NCBI RefSeq assembly: GCF_009870125.1
Contig: NC_046683.1
Location: 10,850,001-10,914,000 of the forward strand
From: Drosophila pseudoobscura
Taxonomy: Eukaryota > Arthropoda > Insecta > Diptera > Drosophilidae
Length of the DNA stretch: 64,000 bases
Direction: 5' to 3'
Part shown: positions 37,293-50,200 of the stretch, in pieces
Layout of the letters: each line of letters opens with the position of its first letter
How positions within the stretch are numbered: position 1 is the first letter of the stretch
Translations under genes and position numbers: made by a program
The notes under the pieces: generated by a model
The model's input: the letters and a program-made list of their open reading frames with translations, nothing else
Database searches by the model: none
What the model was told of the DNA's origin: nothing

Positions 37293-39063
37293 GTTGCTTC
37301 ATCGGATACTCCACTTGAAATACAAATTCGATCTTAGCAAGGAAAAACAGATAAAACATGAAAGGAAAAGCATTTTTTAGAGCAACAGAAACATTCACGG
37401 CGTCGGCATTCCAAAGGAAACGAAATCGGGCACTGAAAGATAGACACACAAAAATTATACGTACATACTCGTATACATTTAATATGTATAAAATATGAAA
37501 AATGTGCAAATTAGCTGAAATTCGTTCACGCACGAGTGCAAGAGGCACTGGGCGAGGCAAGGCAAGGAAAGGCAGCTACTTGGCATTGGGGAAATGATAT
37601 AATTGCTGGGGCAGGAAACTTAACTGACTGAGTGAGTGACTCGACTCAACTCAGTTCAACTCGGCAGCAGGCAGCCGGCAACCGGCAACCGGCGGCACAC
37701 ACACAAAAAATACAAAAATTTTACAAAAAAAAACATGGAAAAGGAATAAAAGCAGGAAAGAGTAACAAGACGAGAAGACTTGCTTTGAAAGCCGAAGTTT
37801 AAGATACCCTCACAGATCGATCTAAGGTTTTGGGATTATCTGTATCTACGACTGGCAGCCCCTTCACAATTGAGGCAAGAAACAGATAAACATGGTTCTA
37901 CTGATCAAAAAATACTTATATGCTCATACGAGCAGTACGCCTGGCATAGGGTATACGGTATACAAATGCAAAGTTGCCGCTGCGCATGCTGCGATTGCCC
38001 CCAAAGTGTTGCACACTTGACTGCGTCAAGCGATGGCAGCAGCGGGCGAGTTGAATGGGGATGCGATTGGGATGCAGATTGAGATTGGGATTGGGTCCGG
38101 GAATGTCCATGGCCGGGAAGCCGCGTTCGGTTTACACGGTTTGCCAAAGCAGACACCCGATTGCCAGCAGCGTTTTCAGCGTTTTGTTCGCTCGCTCCCT
38201 TCTTTGTGGGCGTCAATTACAACCTGAGCACTGGGTGGGGTTCAGTTTTCTTTTTTTTTTCCCCGACTCTGCTTCTGTTGCCAGTCGGAGATAAAAATCC
38301 ATTTCACAAATGAGCTTTCGCTTAATTTCATCTGGCCCTGGTACTGGAACTCTGGTGGTTCTGGCTTAGGCCCTGGGGCAGAGAGATTATCCGAGGCCTC
38401 AACTATTTTCTATGTAGTTCTCAAACAGTTCTAGGACTCGACATAAAGAATCTTAGCCTGGAGAGGAATTTCGAAAAGATTCCAAAACCAAAATATTTGA
38501 TGAAATTTGTTTTAAATCTTTGTATCTTTTTTTTCAAAAGAAAACGCTTGTATAATTCTTTAGGGATCTCATAATCATGTGAATGGCATATTAAAGAGAA
38601 AAGGTACTGTAGTGGAATATTGAAGCCATTGGAAACAAAGATAAAGCATCATCTACGAGTATAAACAAATAAACAAGTACAGATTTAAGATACAAAAAAG
38701 AAACAGAAAATAGCAAAGCCTTTGAAATCTCTTTTACGATTTTTATCCGCCTTACAGCTGAAAATAGTTGCATGTACGAGTACAATTTGATTGCCCATTG
38801 AGGAGAAATGTATGTGAATTTACTTGCAAATAGATCGGCATTGGAAGAATGGCTGGGTGTTCCCTTCGTTGCTGGCTGAAAGGCAGCGCATCGAGGGGGG
38901 AGCGGAGCTCTGCTCTCCAATAATAAGCTTTACGGCTTATAGTGCCATGGAATGGCCGGACCCGCAGACCAGATGCAACGATTACACTCCAATGGAACCA
39001 ATTGCAGCCACTCAATGCCCCACTCGATTACTTATTCATAGTTCATGCTCATGGCCGCTTGGA

Positions 39064-39105
39064 CTCGCACTCGCACTCGCACTCGATGCTGCTGCTGCTG
39101 CTGCT
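39064..39105. repeat. CACTCG and CTG tandem repeats
   Basis: Four CACTCG hexamers followed by six to seven TGC/CTG triplets. Confidence 0.85.
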
Positions 39106-42100
39106 TTTGCTGCCTGCTGCTGTTGCTAGCCAATTGCCATTATTTCAGTTTAAATGCTTACACCCGGTATTTCTTCCAACATCTATGGGTATATTGTGTT
39201 CTTGTAGGTTTGTGAAACAAGCGAACAACAGAGACAGATCTTTATGACGATCTGGACAAATATATATTTATTGTCAGATTTTCCAATTCCAATTGCAAGT
39301 TTCTAATTGAATTTTAAATACTCGTATTATGTTCTCTTAATAATACCGATTCAGGGGTATCTTGTGGCTGTAATACTCGTCTATCAAAATTTCTAGCTGT
39401 TTTTGTTTTGTTTTTGGCTTCAGCTGTTGTGTGGCATGCAACATAGAATGTCCTGCGCTGCTGGTTCTGCCAATGGTGCTGCCACTGCTGCTGCATTCCT
39501 TGTCCTTCCGGACACAGACGCTGATAGCGGAAATTATACTATCTGCTAACTGGTTTCGTAATGCTTACACCCTGCGTGCCCCCCACAGCCCAACAGCCCC
39601 AACCGAAACCACCTAAACCACCTCCCCCGAGGGACCAGATACCAGCCACCAGGCACCAGGCGCCAGGCACCTCGGAATGCATTCACAAAATATTCAGTGA
39701 ACAAATCGACGCTTGGCCAACAATTGCATTTAAATAGTTTTTCATTTGACTGAACAATTTTCGTTGTTTCTATTCGTACTGCTGCTGGTCGATGAATTTT
39801 CTTCTGTTTTTTTTTTTTTCTGCGGCAGACAGTTGGGGTTGAATGAGGGGGGAGAGAGGATTTTCCTGCGTGTTTATTAGGCAACCTTTTCTGTGCATTT
39901 GGCATTTTGTGAGTTTTCAGTGAATTCGTGCCCCCAAACCTGTCCCCATCCTTGGTCCCATCTCTCTGGTCTAATTCCAAAATATTCAAAATGTCAGTTA
40001 CAGGTCCCTGTGATTTATGTTAAGATAAATGTCATGTCTGTGCATTTGTTTGTTGCTGTTCATTTTGTTAGGGGCCTTTTTTAATGGCTTAATTCGTTTC
40101 CAGTACACTAAATTCCAACCAAAAAAGGGATCAAAGCGGACCAGCCGAAGATCAGATATCAGAATCTGCCACTTGATTATACTTTTCAGAAACTACCGAC
40201 CGCCTGGCTTTCTCTCCGTATCGAACTATTTCATAACAATCATTTAAGGGCATGCACATACGATTGGAAATACAAGCAGTGAAAGGAAAAACATCCCGCT
40301 CAAAATCTAGTTTCCGAATGAAGCTTTAAAACTAAACACAACCAAGTGAATGTTCACCTGAAATGCAGCTTTTTTTCCATCCACATTCATAACGGATATG
40401 GTTACCAAACACAAGTATAGTAAGACAGTTATTTATGTTATTTTTCTAAAAATTTTATATCATTATCAATACCAGGCATTAGGAACAGTAGTACCAACTT
40501 CTCAAACCATGCCAAAAATAATTATTTATCAAGAACATATCAAGTGATAAACTCAAAAAGCAATTCTAAACTAAAGTAATATCTCTGGCAAAGGATAATC
40601 GTTACTGATAAGATTCATATGTATGTCTGTTGCAGCAGGCATCACCTGAAAGAAGGAGAGTTCCTTCTGTCTATGCAGGCAATAAAGATGTTGGTAGAAA
40701 GCCTTCGTCAGCCACAAACAGCATACTCATCGACCATTTGAATCAGTCAAGATGGTCCACAACCAAAACAACGCCAACAAGCGAGGAAATCATGTCCATA
40801 AAGAATCTTCAGAGCTATAGAAGCGAATAGCTTCTTCTGTTGCTCTCGTTTCTGGACTCCCTGTTATTCCTCATTCCAAAGTCCTTGACAGCGTCAATAA
40901 TGCTCTAAAATGGTGCACACATAGGCTTATGCCGTCGGCCAAATAGCTCAATGGCAAATATATAGTATGTAGTAGCTGATAAAGGAACAATAGGAAACAA
41001 TCGCACAATGGGGAAGAATGCACCGGTGGCAATGTTAGCGGACTCTAACAAAATACTAGCCTTTATTCGGTTTAAAGCTTCTTAAGCTACAAATATGCAT
41101 AAATAGTGTCGATTTGTTTCCTATGGAACTGATTTCAGTATTGTGTGTTCCTTTGGATATTTGGGGACTACCTCCTCTCCAATTGTCACATCTTCCACTT
41201 AGTGGTTTCCTCCTTTTGCTGGTTCCCGCTGCTCCACATCTTATGTTTGATTAAATTAGTTGTCAGCTTGTATTCACTCTGTTTTCATTTTCATTCTTTA
41301 TAAACATTTTCAGTTTCCTTTTGTTGCTGTTGTTGCTGTTGCTTTGGCTGTTTCTGCTGCTGCTGCTTGATTGTTTGTAGTGTGTATTCCCTTGTCCAAT
41401 TAAACGCTTTTTTCCAGCCGCCCGCAAACGCAACAACCAGACCAGAACAGAACGGTACGGAGCTGAGAGCAACAACAAAAAGTTTTTTGATTAAAATTAA
41501 AGAAAGTTTCTCGACTCGGCTCAAGAGTCAAGTGGATCCAGGGGATGGCGAGGAGGGGGAGATGGAGCTGGAGCTGGAGCTGGAGGTGGTGGTGGAGACG
41601 GCAAACACCCAAGGGGAGTGCCAACAAGTGGCCAAAAGGACCGAATGAATGAATCCCCCAAAAATGCATGATACAAGAAAGCTGCGTAAGCCAAACCAGG
41701 AAAGAATTTACAAAATAAATTACAAATAACAATGAAAACAAGAAAAAAAAAGTATAGCTGCGGAAACCAAAGGCGGTGATACTCTTTTACACATCGATTA
41801 TTTCAATAACATCTTTAAAGACATATAGATTTGATAGGTTTCGTAGGTTTTGCTCATAAGAAATCCACTTGTGGCCCAATTTAAATCCAATTCGGGAATG
41901 GTGTCGTATGAATGAGATATCATTTCTCTGAATTGAGAAATCAGTAGTGCTGAATGACTCCTTTTAAGGGTATTACTTTAACCAGCCTCCAATGATGTGA
42001 GCCACTGTCACAGCCACAGTTGGCCAAGTTAGACAACAAGCCAACAACAGCAAAGAAATTGGCATCGTTTCAATGCAGCGAAAACTTATTCAAAGTCAAT

Positions 42101-43528
42101 TGCCGAGAGCGGGCGCGTTTAAAACAGCGCCGAAAACGAGACATTTTCCACGCTCGTCCACACCACCCCACCCACACTCCCGCCCCCCGTCAGACCGCAA
42201 GCAAAATTACTTGGCAGATTCAAATGAGCATTTGAAGCATTTCCATGGAAAACTTTTTCTCTGTCGCTGGCTCTGGCTCTGTCTCTGGCTCTGGTCTGGC
42301 TCTTATGTGCGCGCGTTTTTTCTCGCCAGCGCGGAAATTGTAATGAATAATTTTGCTTTTAACTGTTTTGGGGGGAAGCTGCTGAGTAGACAGCGTGATT
42401 GAGGGTGCCGGGGGGAGCGAGTGGATCAGGGAGACAGATTGGGACGGTAGCAGGGATGTTGGATGGTGGCACGCAACCTGCTTTGGATGGCCGATGTTGT
42501 TGGGTTTAGTTTTTGGCTTCGTTCGGCTGCGTTGACAAACCACTCTCCACGTCTTCCGCCAGAGGCGTTGTGCCCCCCTCCCAAGTCGCTCCTTCAATTT
42601 CCCCCTAAGTACAAACTTTATAAGATGATGGAATTTTGCAAAATCCCTGCCACAAAAGGCGATTCGCTGTTGCAAACAATTTAGATAAGATCCATTTAGA
42701 CTGTTATTTAAAGTTGTATATCCAGAGATACGAGCCACAACAAATTCTTGTATGCTGCAGATTAATAGTTAACTCTCTTGAGAATTTAATTATATGTACA
42801 TATGTTCAGTTCTCCAATCGACCCCCCCTTTAGCACACCTCTGTCAGGGCAAGGAGACTTATATAGGAAGCGCCACAAAAATTCGCCACTACATTTGGGT
42901 GGCGTGTATTTTCTTCTTACCTTTTCTTATTGCTAGAAAATAGTTGGAAAATGTTGGAAATAAAGAAATGTTAAATAGTTTTGCTTAAATTTAGTTGATT
43001 ATTTTTCAATTTAGCTTAAAATGCAGTAAATTAATTGAACTATTTTAGAAATCTCTCTCCTTAATTAAGCAAAAATGCTTTAATCTCTAGATATTTGTTA
43101 GTTGTCACCTCTCCGCAGAGTATGGCTGGAGTCACCGATGGCCAGGCGGTGGACGGGAGATCCCAAGGCTAGTAGTGCACTCGCCAGAGAAAAATCCATT
43201 TAAACCAGTTCAGAGAAAAGAAAGAGAAAGAGAGAGCGTGGACTCCCCATCTGGTTGGGGATCTGGCCTCTCTCTCGAATTGCAGCATTTCACCCAAAAT
43301 GCGACAACCTGAGGCGCATTTCCGTGACAATAATTGGCGTTGGCCAAGAGATCTCTACGTATACTCGTACGTATACGTATACGCTTCCTCCAATCGCCCA
43401 CCGAAAACTCGTTCCAATTGACTTGGTCGCACTGATTTAGTTTCGATTGTGTATTGCATAAGTTTTCATTCCGTTTGGAAACGCATCGCCGTTTCCTGGG
43501 CCCCCACCCAGACCTGGATTTGGATATG

Positions 43529-43563
43529 GACCAGTACCAGTACCAGTACCTGTACCTGTAGCT
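43529..43563. repeat. CCAGTA/CCTGTA hexamer repeat
   Basis: Three CCAGTA units grade into CCTGTA units. On the minus strand it encodes a YRYWYW-type artefact peptide. Confidence 0.85.
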
Positions 43564-45354
43564 GGACTCGCCCCCTGCAACCCTAATTAGTTTTCGGAAC
43601 CAAATGTGCATAAATTATGCCGATCCAAATGACAGACTGCCATCTGACCCACACACACACCCACCAGATACATACCTCGATATTGCCCTGAATTATTGGC
43701 GACAGTTCGGCAGTTCTGGTGGCATCTGATGACAGTACCGAACTCCATATGCCATGTCATAGACCATTTAAATTTTGGGGATATACTATGTCCGTACTGG
43801 TCTGCAAATGCAAATCTATTTCATTTTAAAGCTGATGCAATTGCTGGTGTCTACAAATTGGTTTTGTCGCTAAAATTCGATAATATTAGATGAAATTCGA
43901 TTGCAGTTGACACTTTTCAGGCATACATATTCGATGCGTTCGTCTTAATCTGGCATGCATATGGAATCATACTAGCAGGTGTGCGAAACGAATCCACCAA
44001 TCTGTGGAGGGTACAGTTACAAGACACTTGGGCATTCAACAAGTCGGAGTCGATTGGGACTGTCTTGCTTCGCCCACAGTCAGACATTTTCTATCTGCGA
44101 TTTCGGCCAAGTATTAGCAGCTTCTGGTATTGTGGTGTTACCTACCAGAAGAGAACACTTTTACTATCTAATCAACCGGCAGCACATTTTCCAGCATCCT
44201 CGCAATCCTAGCAATTATTTTGCACAAGCCTGATGTTCCTGCCCATCGACATCATCGTTGGCACTACTAATTATAACACTTTCCTGTCCAACATGGCAGC
44301 ACCAGCCGAAGAACAATTAAATGGATGTTAGCTGCAAAAGGGTAAAGCCGGATCCGAGCCGTAGTGCTGTACGTACCCGTAAGTAAGCCTTTTAAGTACT
44401 TCCACGGCAACTGCATATTCCACTGCCACTCGGCACTCGGCATATTCTTCATTTCCGGCCCGGGACGGCGACTAAAGTCTGGTGATCGGGGGCGGGGGCG
44501 GAGTGGGGTTGAGAGAGGACCTTAAACTTGCCGCACACTCACACACATTTTATGTTTGGCTGCAAATTGGGGTTTTTTATGCGACATGCCCCCCTAGCAT
44601 GGGCATTTGTTCGGATGCACACGGTAAAGGGGAAAATGTGATGTGATGTGATGTTGTTGGTGTTATTTTTTGTTGGTGTTATTGCTGAAGTAACAGTTAA
44701 CAGTTAAGTTTTACGGAAAGCCACTTGATTTTATTAGGAACACTCGTAAAATCATCGCCCGTTGTAAACGGTTCGTTCAGCAACGGAAATGGCCCTACCC
44801 TGGCCCCTTTTCCGCTTTCCGCTTGCCGCTTGCCCTTGGCCTGGGTTATCTGTGGGTAATGCGAATACAAAACTCTTAATGAGTGGAAAGTTAATCCCAA
44901 TAGGGCAAGGAGGTAACCGAAGAGCTCATCGTTTATTGTAATGTGAAGAATTAGTGGAAAATGTAATGAGCCATAGAGTTCTTTGTAGAGTTTAAATGCT
45001 ACTCGTACGCGTATCGATTGTCTGGGCACAGACTGCGACTTAAACACACAAAATACAAAATCAAATCCGGTTGTGTGGCAGCCCACCCAAAAAGGATGAT
45101 GCAAGCCATGACAATGACCAAGGCCTAGGCCTCTGCCTCTGCCGGTGTCTCTCTACGGTTATGCACATCTGTAATGGTAATGTTAATCGGTTAATGGCCA
45201 TCGGATGGTGGCTGGTGGCTGCTCCACAAATGGGGGCTCAGCTGGATGGGATTGGATTGCAGCGACACCACCAGGTGCTTGCCCCCGTCTGTGGCAAGTG
45301 GCCGCCAGCTAGCAGCTACCAGCTCCAAGTGGTGCAGCCACTTGCAGGCCCAGG

Positions 45355-45391
45355 TATAAAATGCCATAGAGCTGGCGAACCAATTTCACTC
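45355..45391 (+). promoter_or_regulatory. TATA box and initiator of the Gln-rich gene
   Basis: TATAAA at 45355-45360 and TCACTC at 45386-45391 match TATA and the Drosophila initiator TCAKTY, with the presumed +1 A at 45388, 33 nt from the TATA start. The predicted leader of about 400 nt contains a 13-codon upstream ORF (45474-45515) unless it is removed by splicing. Confidence 0.65.
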
Positions 45392-45794
45392 TCACTTTGT
45401 TAGCCAACACGCGAACCGCCAGCACCGCCAGCACCGCCTGCATCGAGACGGGCGCGACTTCACTGCGACTGCGATGCAATTGCAATTTGGTTTCATTTTC
45501 GTTTTGTTTGCTTAAAGGCCACACAAGTCTGGATATATACATATATATACACATTTATATATATCCTATATAATTACATATTTTATAACAGTGAAAAGTG
45601 CTTCATTTGTTGGTTTTTAGTTGGTGTTTTTTTTTTTTAACGTTTTCATTATATTGTTTGTTGTTTGTTGTTGTGCGTAAAGCGAATTTTAATTGAGTGA
45701 CAGAAGGAAACAAATGTACATAGGAAAAAAGTGTGAATAAACATAAAACAGTACGAGTATTGCTTTTAAATAAACAAAGCCAACAACTGGAATA

Positions 45795-48700
45795 ATGGCT
45801 CTCTTACGGGTGAATAATGCAAAATAGGATTAAAATTATAATAATTGCCATCAAGCTAACCGAAAGTTTGCCCAATCAAATATTCATGATAATACGAGTA
45901 TGGGTCGCCGTTATTTTGATTTTGATTGCTTCCACACGACTGGAAGGCATTGGGTATATGTACTCACGGTTCAGATAAGCGGAAGATTAATTAACAATGA
46001 TAGGTGCTTACTCAGTGTTTGGCTAAGGGGTAACCTTTAATGAATGTTGTCCTTTCTGTTGTGGGATTTATGTCTTTAAACCAGATTCTGATAGGCAAAT
46101 GCAAACAGACTGTTTCTAGATCTGTATATCCCACTTACAGCCACTTAACGATACATTTTAGTTGCATTTCAGCTAAATCATGCATTTGTAGTTGTTAGAA
46201 AATAATATTTTATCATATTTGTAAGATAATAACTTCAATGAACTGAAAGATGGGTGTTTCTTTGAGAGTCATGGCTACCTGGAGAGTGTAACAAAAGAAA
46301 GTCCGACAGTAACCGACAGCTATTGTTATAGGAACTTGATCTTACAGCTGAAATGAATACTGAATGATAATTAAATACCTTTGTGCGGCATGGTGTGGCA
46401 TGTTCATTGTACGAGCACAACTGTAGGCCCCAGCATAATTATTAGTTGGCCATTAATCGTGTGTGCCGTGCCATAATAATAGCAATAATCGGCCACAAGA
46501 GCGGCAAACAATTGCAGCACGTTGCACAGTTCGATGGCAGCGCGTGCTTGCAGAATGAAATTTGTATAATTGCATTTATAAATCAATTTAATTAAATTAT
46601 TATTAAATTACTGAGCAAATATTTTTAATCAAGCTCCTTTTTCCGACATTTAATGTGCCAAATTAACGATAAATATTGAGATAGCGAAACCAACAGAAAT
46701 GCAAAAAAAAATATTTAACTTGATTTGTTGCTTGCTTTATATTTGATTAATTTAATACGATTTTGTTTGACTTTTGCATGGCCATGGCCAGGTGCTGGCT
46801 GTCATCGGCTTCTGCCTTGCAGCGGTCAGCGGCGGGGAGGAGATCGAGACTCTGGCGCCCAAGGCAGCAGACAAGGTCGAGGATTCAGTCACCACCAAAC
46901 TGACGCCCAGCATCACAGAGGACCCCAAAAGTAAGACGGAGAAGCGGGACTCATCAGATCAGACAGGTAATCCCACTCCGAGTAGTCGATCCCATCGAGT
47001 AGCAATCATTGAAGAATGCCATTCATCAGCGGGAGAAGCTCCGCCTGGACATGGGCATTGCAATGAAATATTGTGCAATTTGTAATTTGCATTCTTAATT
47101 TGTTTCCCGTCTTCTCTGCCATCCATCCATCCATCCATGCATCACAGGAGTCATCTTCCCGGGCAGGCCCACAAAGGATACACCATTCCGACCCATCTAC
47201 CCTTCGTCCAACTTCTATGAGGCGCCAACGCAAATCTTTGGACCCACGACCGTTCGCTACACGGCAGCGGAGGCGGCACCGCAAGTATGCCCGAGCAGAA
47301 ACCACAGGCGAATGCATTTAATTAACACAACAACACCACCCCATCCCCACTGTAGAACTACTACGATAAGCCGGAGAGCGGAGCGACAATTCGATATGGC
47401 CCCCCGCCATCAGGCCCGTCCGGTGCGGGGGCAGGAGCGCACAAGCCTCCGGTGCAGTATGCCCAGCAGGGGCCAACCACGGCGCATCGCTTCAGCTTTG
47501 CAGCTCCACCGCAAGTGGAGCTCTATCAGCGGCCAGCCGCCACTAAGTCGGTTTCATTGGGACCGGGAGGAACCCACCAGCAACAGCAGCAACAGCAGCA
47601 TCAGCATCAGCAACAGATTTTCAATTACGGCGAAGTGGAATCCGAGGGAGGACCCATTTATGAACGAGCGGGACCGCAGCAATACCAATTAACTCTGCCC
47701 CACCACCACAGCCACCACAAGTTTCAGCAGCTAAGTGCACCGCGGCAGCAGCGCATTCAATACATCATTGCCATACCACTCTCCTACATGCGTCAGCTGC
47801 AGCAACAGCAGCAGCAGCAACAGCAGCAACAGCAACAGCTGCAACATCATCTGTTGGTGGCTCAACCAACACCATCCGCCAGTCCTACCAGCAGCACCTC
47901 CACTACCTCCAGCACATCCACTAGCTCTGCACCACCGTCAACGGCAACGCCGGGGCCTAGGCATCATTCCATCACGCAGCTGTTCGGACCGCTGGCTCGT
48001 GATCATCAGGGCTTGTATCGACCCTACTATCAGTCGGATGCAGCCAATGCACCACTGACGGGGATAGGCACCCCGGCTGGGCCAAGCCCGCCCAGAAACC
48101 AACAGCAGTATGTCCAGATACCAGCCAGTCTGCTGCTTGCCGCCGCCCAGCAGCTCCATCAACAGCATCAGCAGCACCAGCAGCAGTCCCAACAGCAGGC
48201 GGTCTATGCCAAGGCTGCACCACCACCCACCTATCAGCAGCTCATTTATCAGCCACAGCAACAGGCACCACAGCACCACCCCCAGCTGCAACTTCAGCGT
48301 ATCTTCCTGCAACCGCCACAGGCTCAAACATCAGCTATCTATGCCGAACAGCCAGGCGGCCCTTTGTATGGTAAGCACAACTGTACTTGGAGAGTTTTAA
48401 TAACGAGACTGTACTTATAAGCAAGGAGCTATAATCGCAAAAACCTATGCAGTGACGGACTTGAGAGTTGGCACTGAAAAAACTTTAGCAGTTCAAGGAT
48501 TCACAAAGAGTTCTCGTTCCACAGATTCCAATATTCAATCTGTTAGTTCGTTCGTTCAACGGTTCAAGCTTCAAGTTTCATCAGATGAAACTCTCTAACA
48601 AATTCTATGCCTTTACTGTATTGTAAATAGTAAAATAGAAACAGCTTAGAGACTGTAACTCTCGCTCTCATCGTGCAGGAAACTGTACCGTCTCATATAC

Positions 48701-49931
48701 GAGTATGCAGGCCCTGTAACTCTTTTTAAACCATCAGCAAGCCACTGAACATTTTGTGTGTGTGTGTCCATCATGCAGCAACTGTACCTTCTTCCTCCCG
48801 TCATTAAGCAACTGCATCTTTCCTCCCAGCTGTTATTCCGTGGTGGAGCCCCGCTGTAGCAGCAGGCATTCTGATTAGTTTGCCTCGGGGGAAGTGGCAA
48901 ACGGAACTGTACTTTGACCCAGACATCAGGACTTAGGGACATCGGAACATCGGGGCAATTAGTGACGCTAATTTAACAGACTGCAAAAACGCCTTGGGCA
49001 TGGATGAAGGGCAGCAGCAGCAGTAGCATTCAGAGATGATGGGAGCAGCGTGTAACAATCTGCTTTTTTGTTGTATCTTTCAGCATATCCGCTACATCAA
49101 CAGCAGCGGATGAAACAGTCACAGCAGCAGGAGCAGCAACAACACAAATACACACCGGCATCGGGATCCGTGGCGGGGCCAACAGCAGCAACAGCAACAG
49201 AAGCAGCAGGAGTAACAGGAGAAGTGGCAGCAACAGCCCCGGCAGCAACAGAACCGGCAACAGCAACACGTCCAGCCGCCCAGCACTTACCCATCGTGCA
49301 CTACAATCCAATTTACGTGCAGGCACCCACCGAGCAGCAACAGCAACAACAGCAGCTCCAGCAGCAGCAGCAACATCAATTTGCCATATTGCCACGTTTT
49401 AGCAATAATAACCCAAAGGCCGCTTACCATCTGGGGCATGAATCAACGCCACCGATTCATGTTGTCAGATTGTCAGCGGCTGGTGCCCCCGGCCCGCCCA
49501 TCCACCATTTCCATCACTATCAGCCGGGTCCGGGCTCGGGCTCAGTGCCGGTTCTGCAACAACTTTATCATGCCCCGCAGCAGCAATACGTATCGCCATA
49601 TGCCCATGCTACCGAAGAAGTTCCTCTTCCTGGACCCGTCTCAATGCCCACTACGGTGCCTGGCATGACCCACGCCTCGCCAGCGATTATTCCATATTTC
49701 AGCCATCCGGGTGCCGTGCATTATGGCACGCATTTGTATCACCCGGCAGCGGCAGCCACGGTCACGGGAACGGGAACGGGAACGGCAACGGGCTCAACAG
49801 CAGCCACAGCAACACTAAGAGGAGGAGTAGGTGCACCATCGAGCACCAAGCAGCAGTCAACGGTTGGTGCAGCCGCAACAAGTGGAGGACACTCACCAGG
49901 TGGCGGCAACAATATTGTGAAATATCCCTAA
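45795..49931 (+). CDS. Secreted Gln/His/Pro-rich low-complexity protein
   Basis: Five coding exons join in frame: 45795-45809, 46792-46966, 47148-47284, 47356-48370 and 49084-49931, giving 729 aa. The first exon has only five codons; splicing to exon 2 creates MALLRVLAVIGFCLAAVSG, a clear signal peptide, which is the reason for this start. After an acidic Lys/Thr/Ser-rich stretch, the protein has YPSSNFYEAP and NYYDKPESG-type Tyr/Pro segments. Polyglutamine tracts follow at about residues 184-196 and 256-271 and again in the last exon, with hydrophobic patches (RIQYIIAIPLSYMRQL and QYVQIPASLLLAAAQQL) in front of Q-runs, then an Ala/Thr/Gly-rich C-terminus ending NNIVKYP. No enzymatic fold is visible. 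Secretion plus Tyr/Pro/Gln composition suggests an extracellular-matrix, cuticle or eggshell-type protein, but that is inference. An in-frame alternative donor at 46931 would drop 12 codons. Confidence 0.8.
47578..47617 (+). repeat. CAG/CAA/CAT repeat encoding a Gln/His tract
   Basis: Mixed CAG/CAA triplets with CAT interruptions, in frame within exon 4 of the Gln-rich gene. Confidence 0.9.
47793..47840 (+). repeat. CAG/CAA repeat encoding polyglutamine
   Basis: About 16 mostly glutamine codons in frame within exon 4. Mixing of CAG and CAA would limit slippage. Confidence 0.9.
49334..49379 (+). repeat. CAG/CAA repeat encoding polyglutamine
   Basis: In-frame Q tract with a single Leu interruption, in the last exon of the Gln-rich gene. 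Confidence 0.9.
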
Positions 49932-50035
49932 AGCATTCAACCTGATGAGGATGCCACCGGCAGAAGACGCAAAAGCAGTAACAGGAACAATCGCCGGCCC
50001 ATTTCCCATCCCTTAGTATGGGAGGGACACCCGTT

Positions 50036-50200
50036 TATTGTACCCTTGCGGAGGGTATTTTTATATTGAACAGATGTTTGTAACGCAGAAAATGAAGTGT
50101 TTCCGAACCTATACAATTTTTTACGAGCATATAAATATTATTGATCTACATCAACAGTTGAATATAGGGCCGTACCATTCGATAAGTCTGCAAATTAGTG
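50036..50200. mobile_element. Dispersed-repeat fragment (ACCCTTGCGGAGGGTA family)
   Basis: It starts with hairpin TACCCT/AGGGTA (50041-50046 and 50052-50057), then a stretch with TTTGTAACGCAGAAAATGAAG, GTTTCCGAACCTATA and TTGATCTACATCAACAG. This order parallels the inverted fragment at 62.2-62.35 kb, so both appear to be diverged members of one family. Confidence 0.5.

Larger units (their letters stand above)
31405..45354. other. Intergenic, no recognised gene
   Basis: About 14 kb with no gene I can support. It contains a diverged 98-bp duplication (35688 and 37195), a 21-nt GA run (35374), TATACCCTCACAGA repeat debris near 37805, CACTCG and CCAGTA tandem arrays, and two unexplained open frames (40630-40830 and 43981-44211, plus strand), which are treated as findings. 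Confidence 0.5.
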
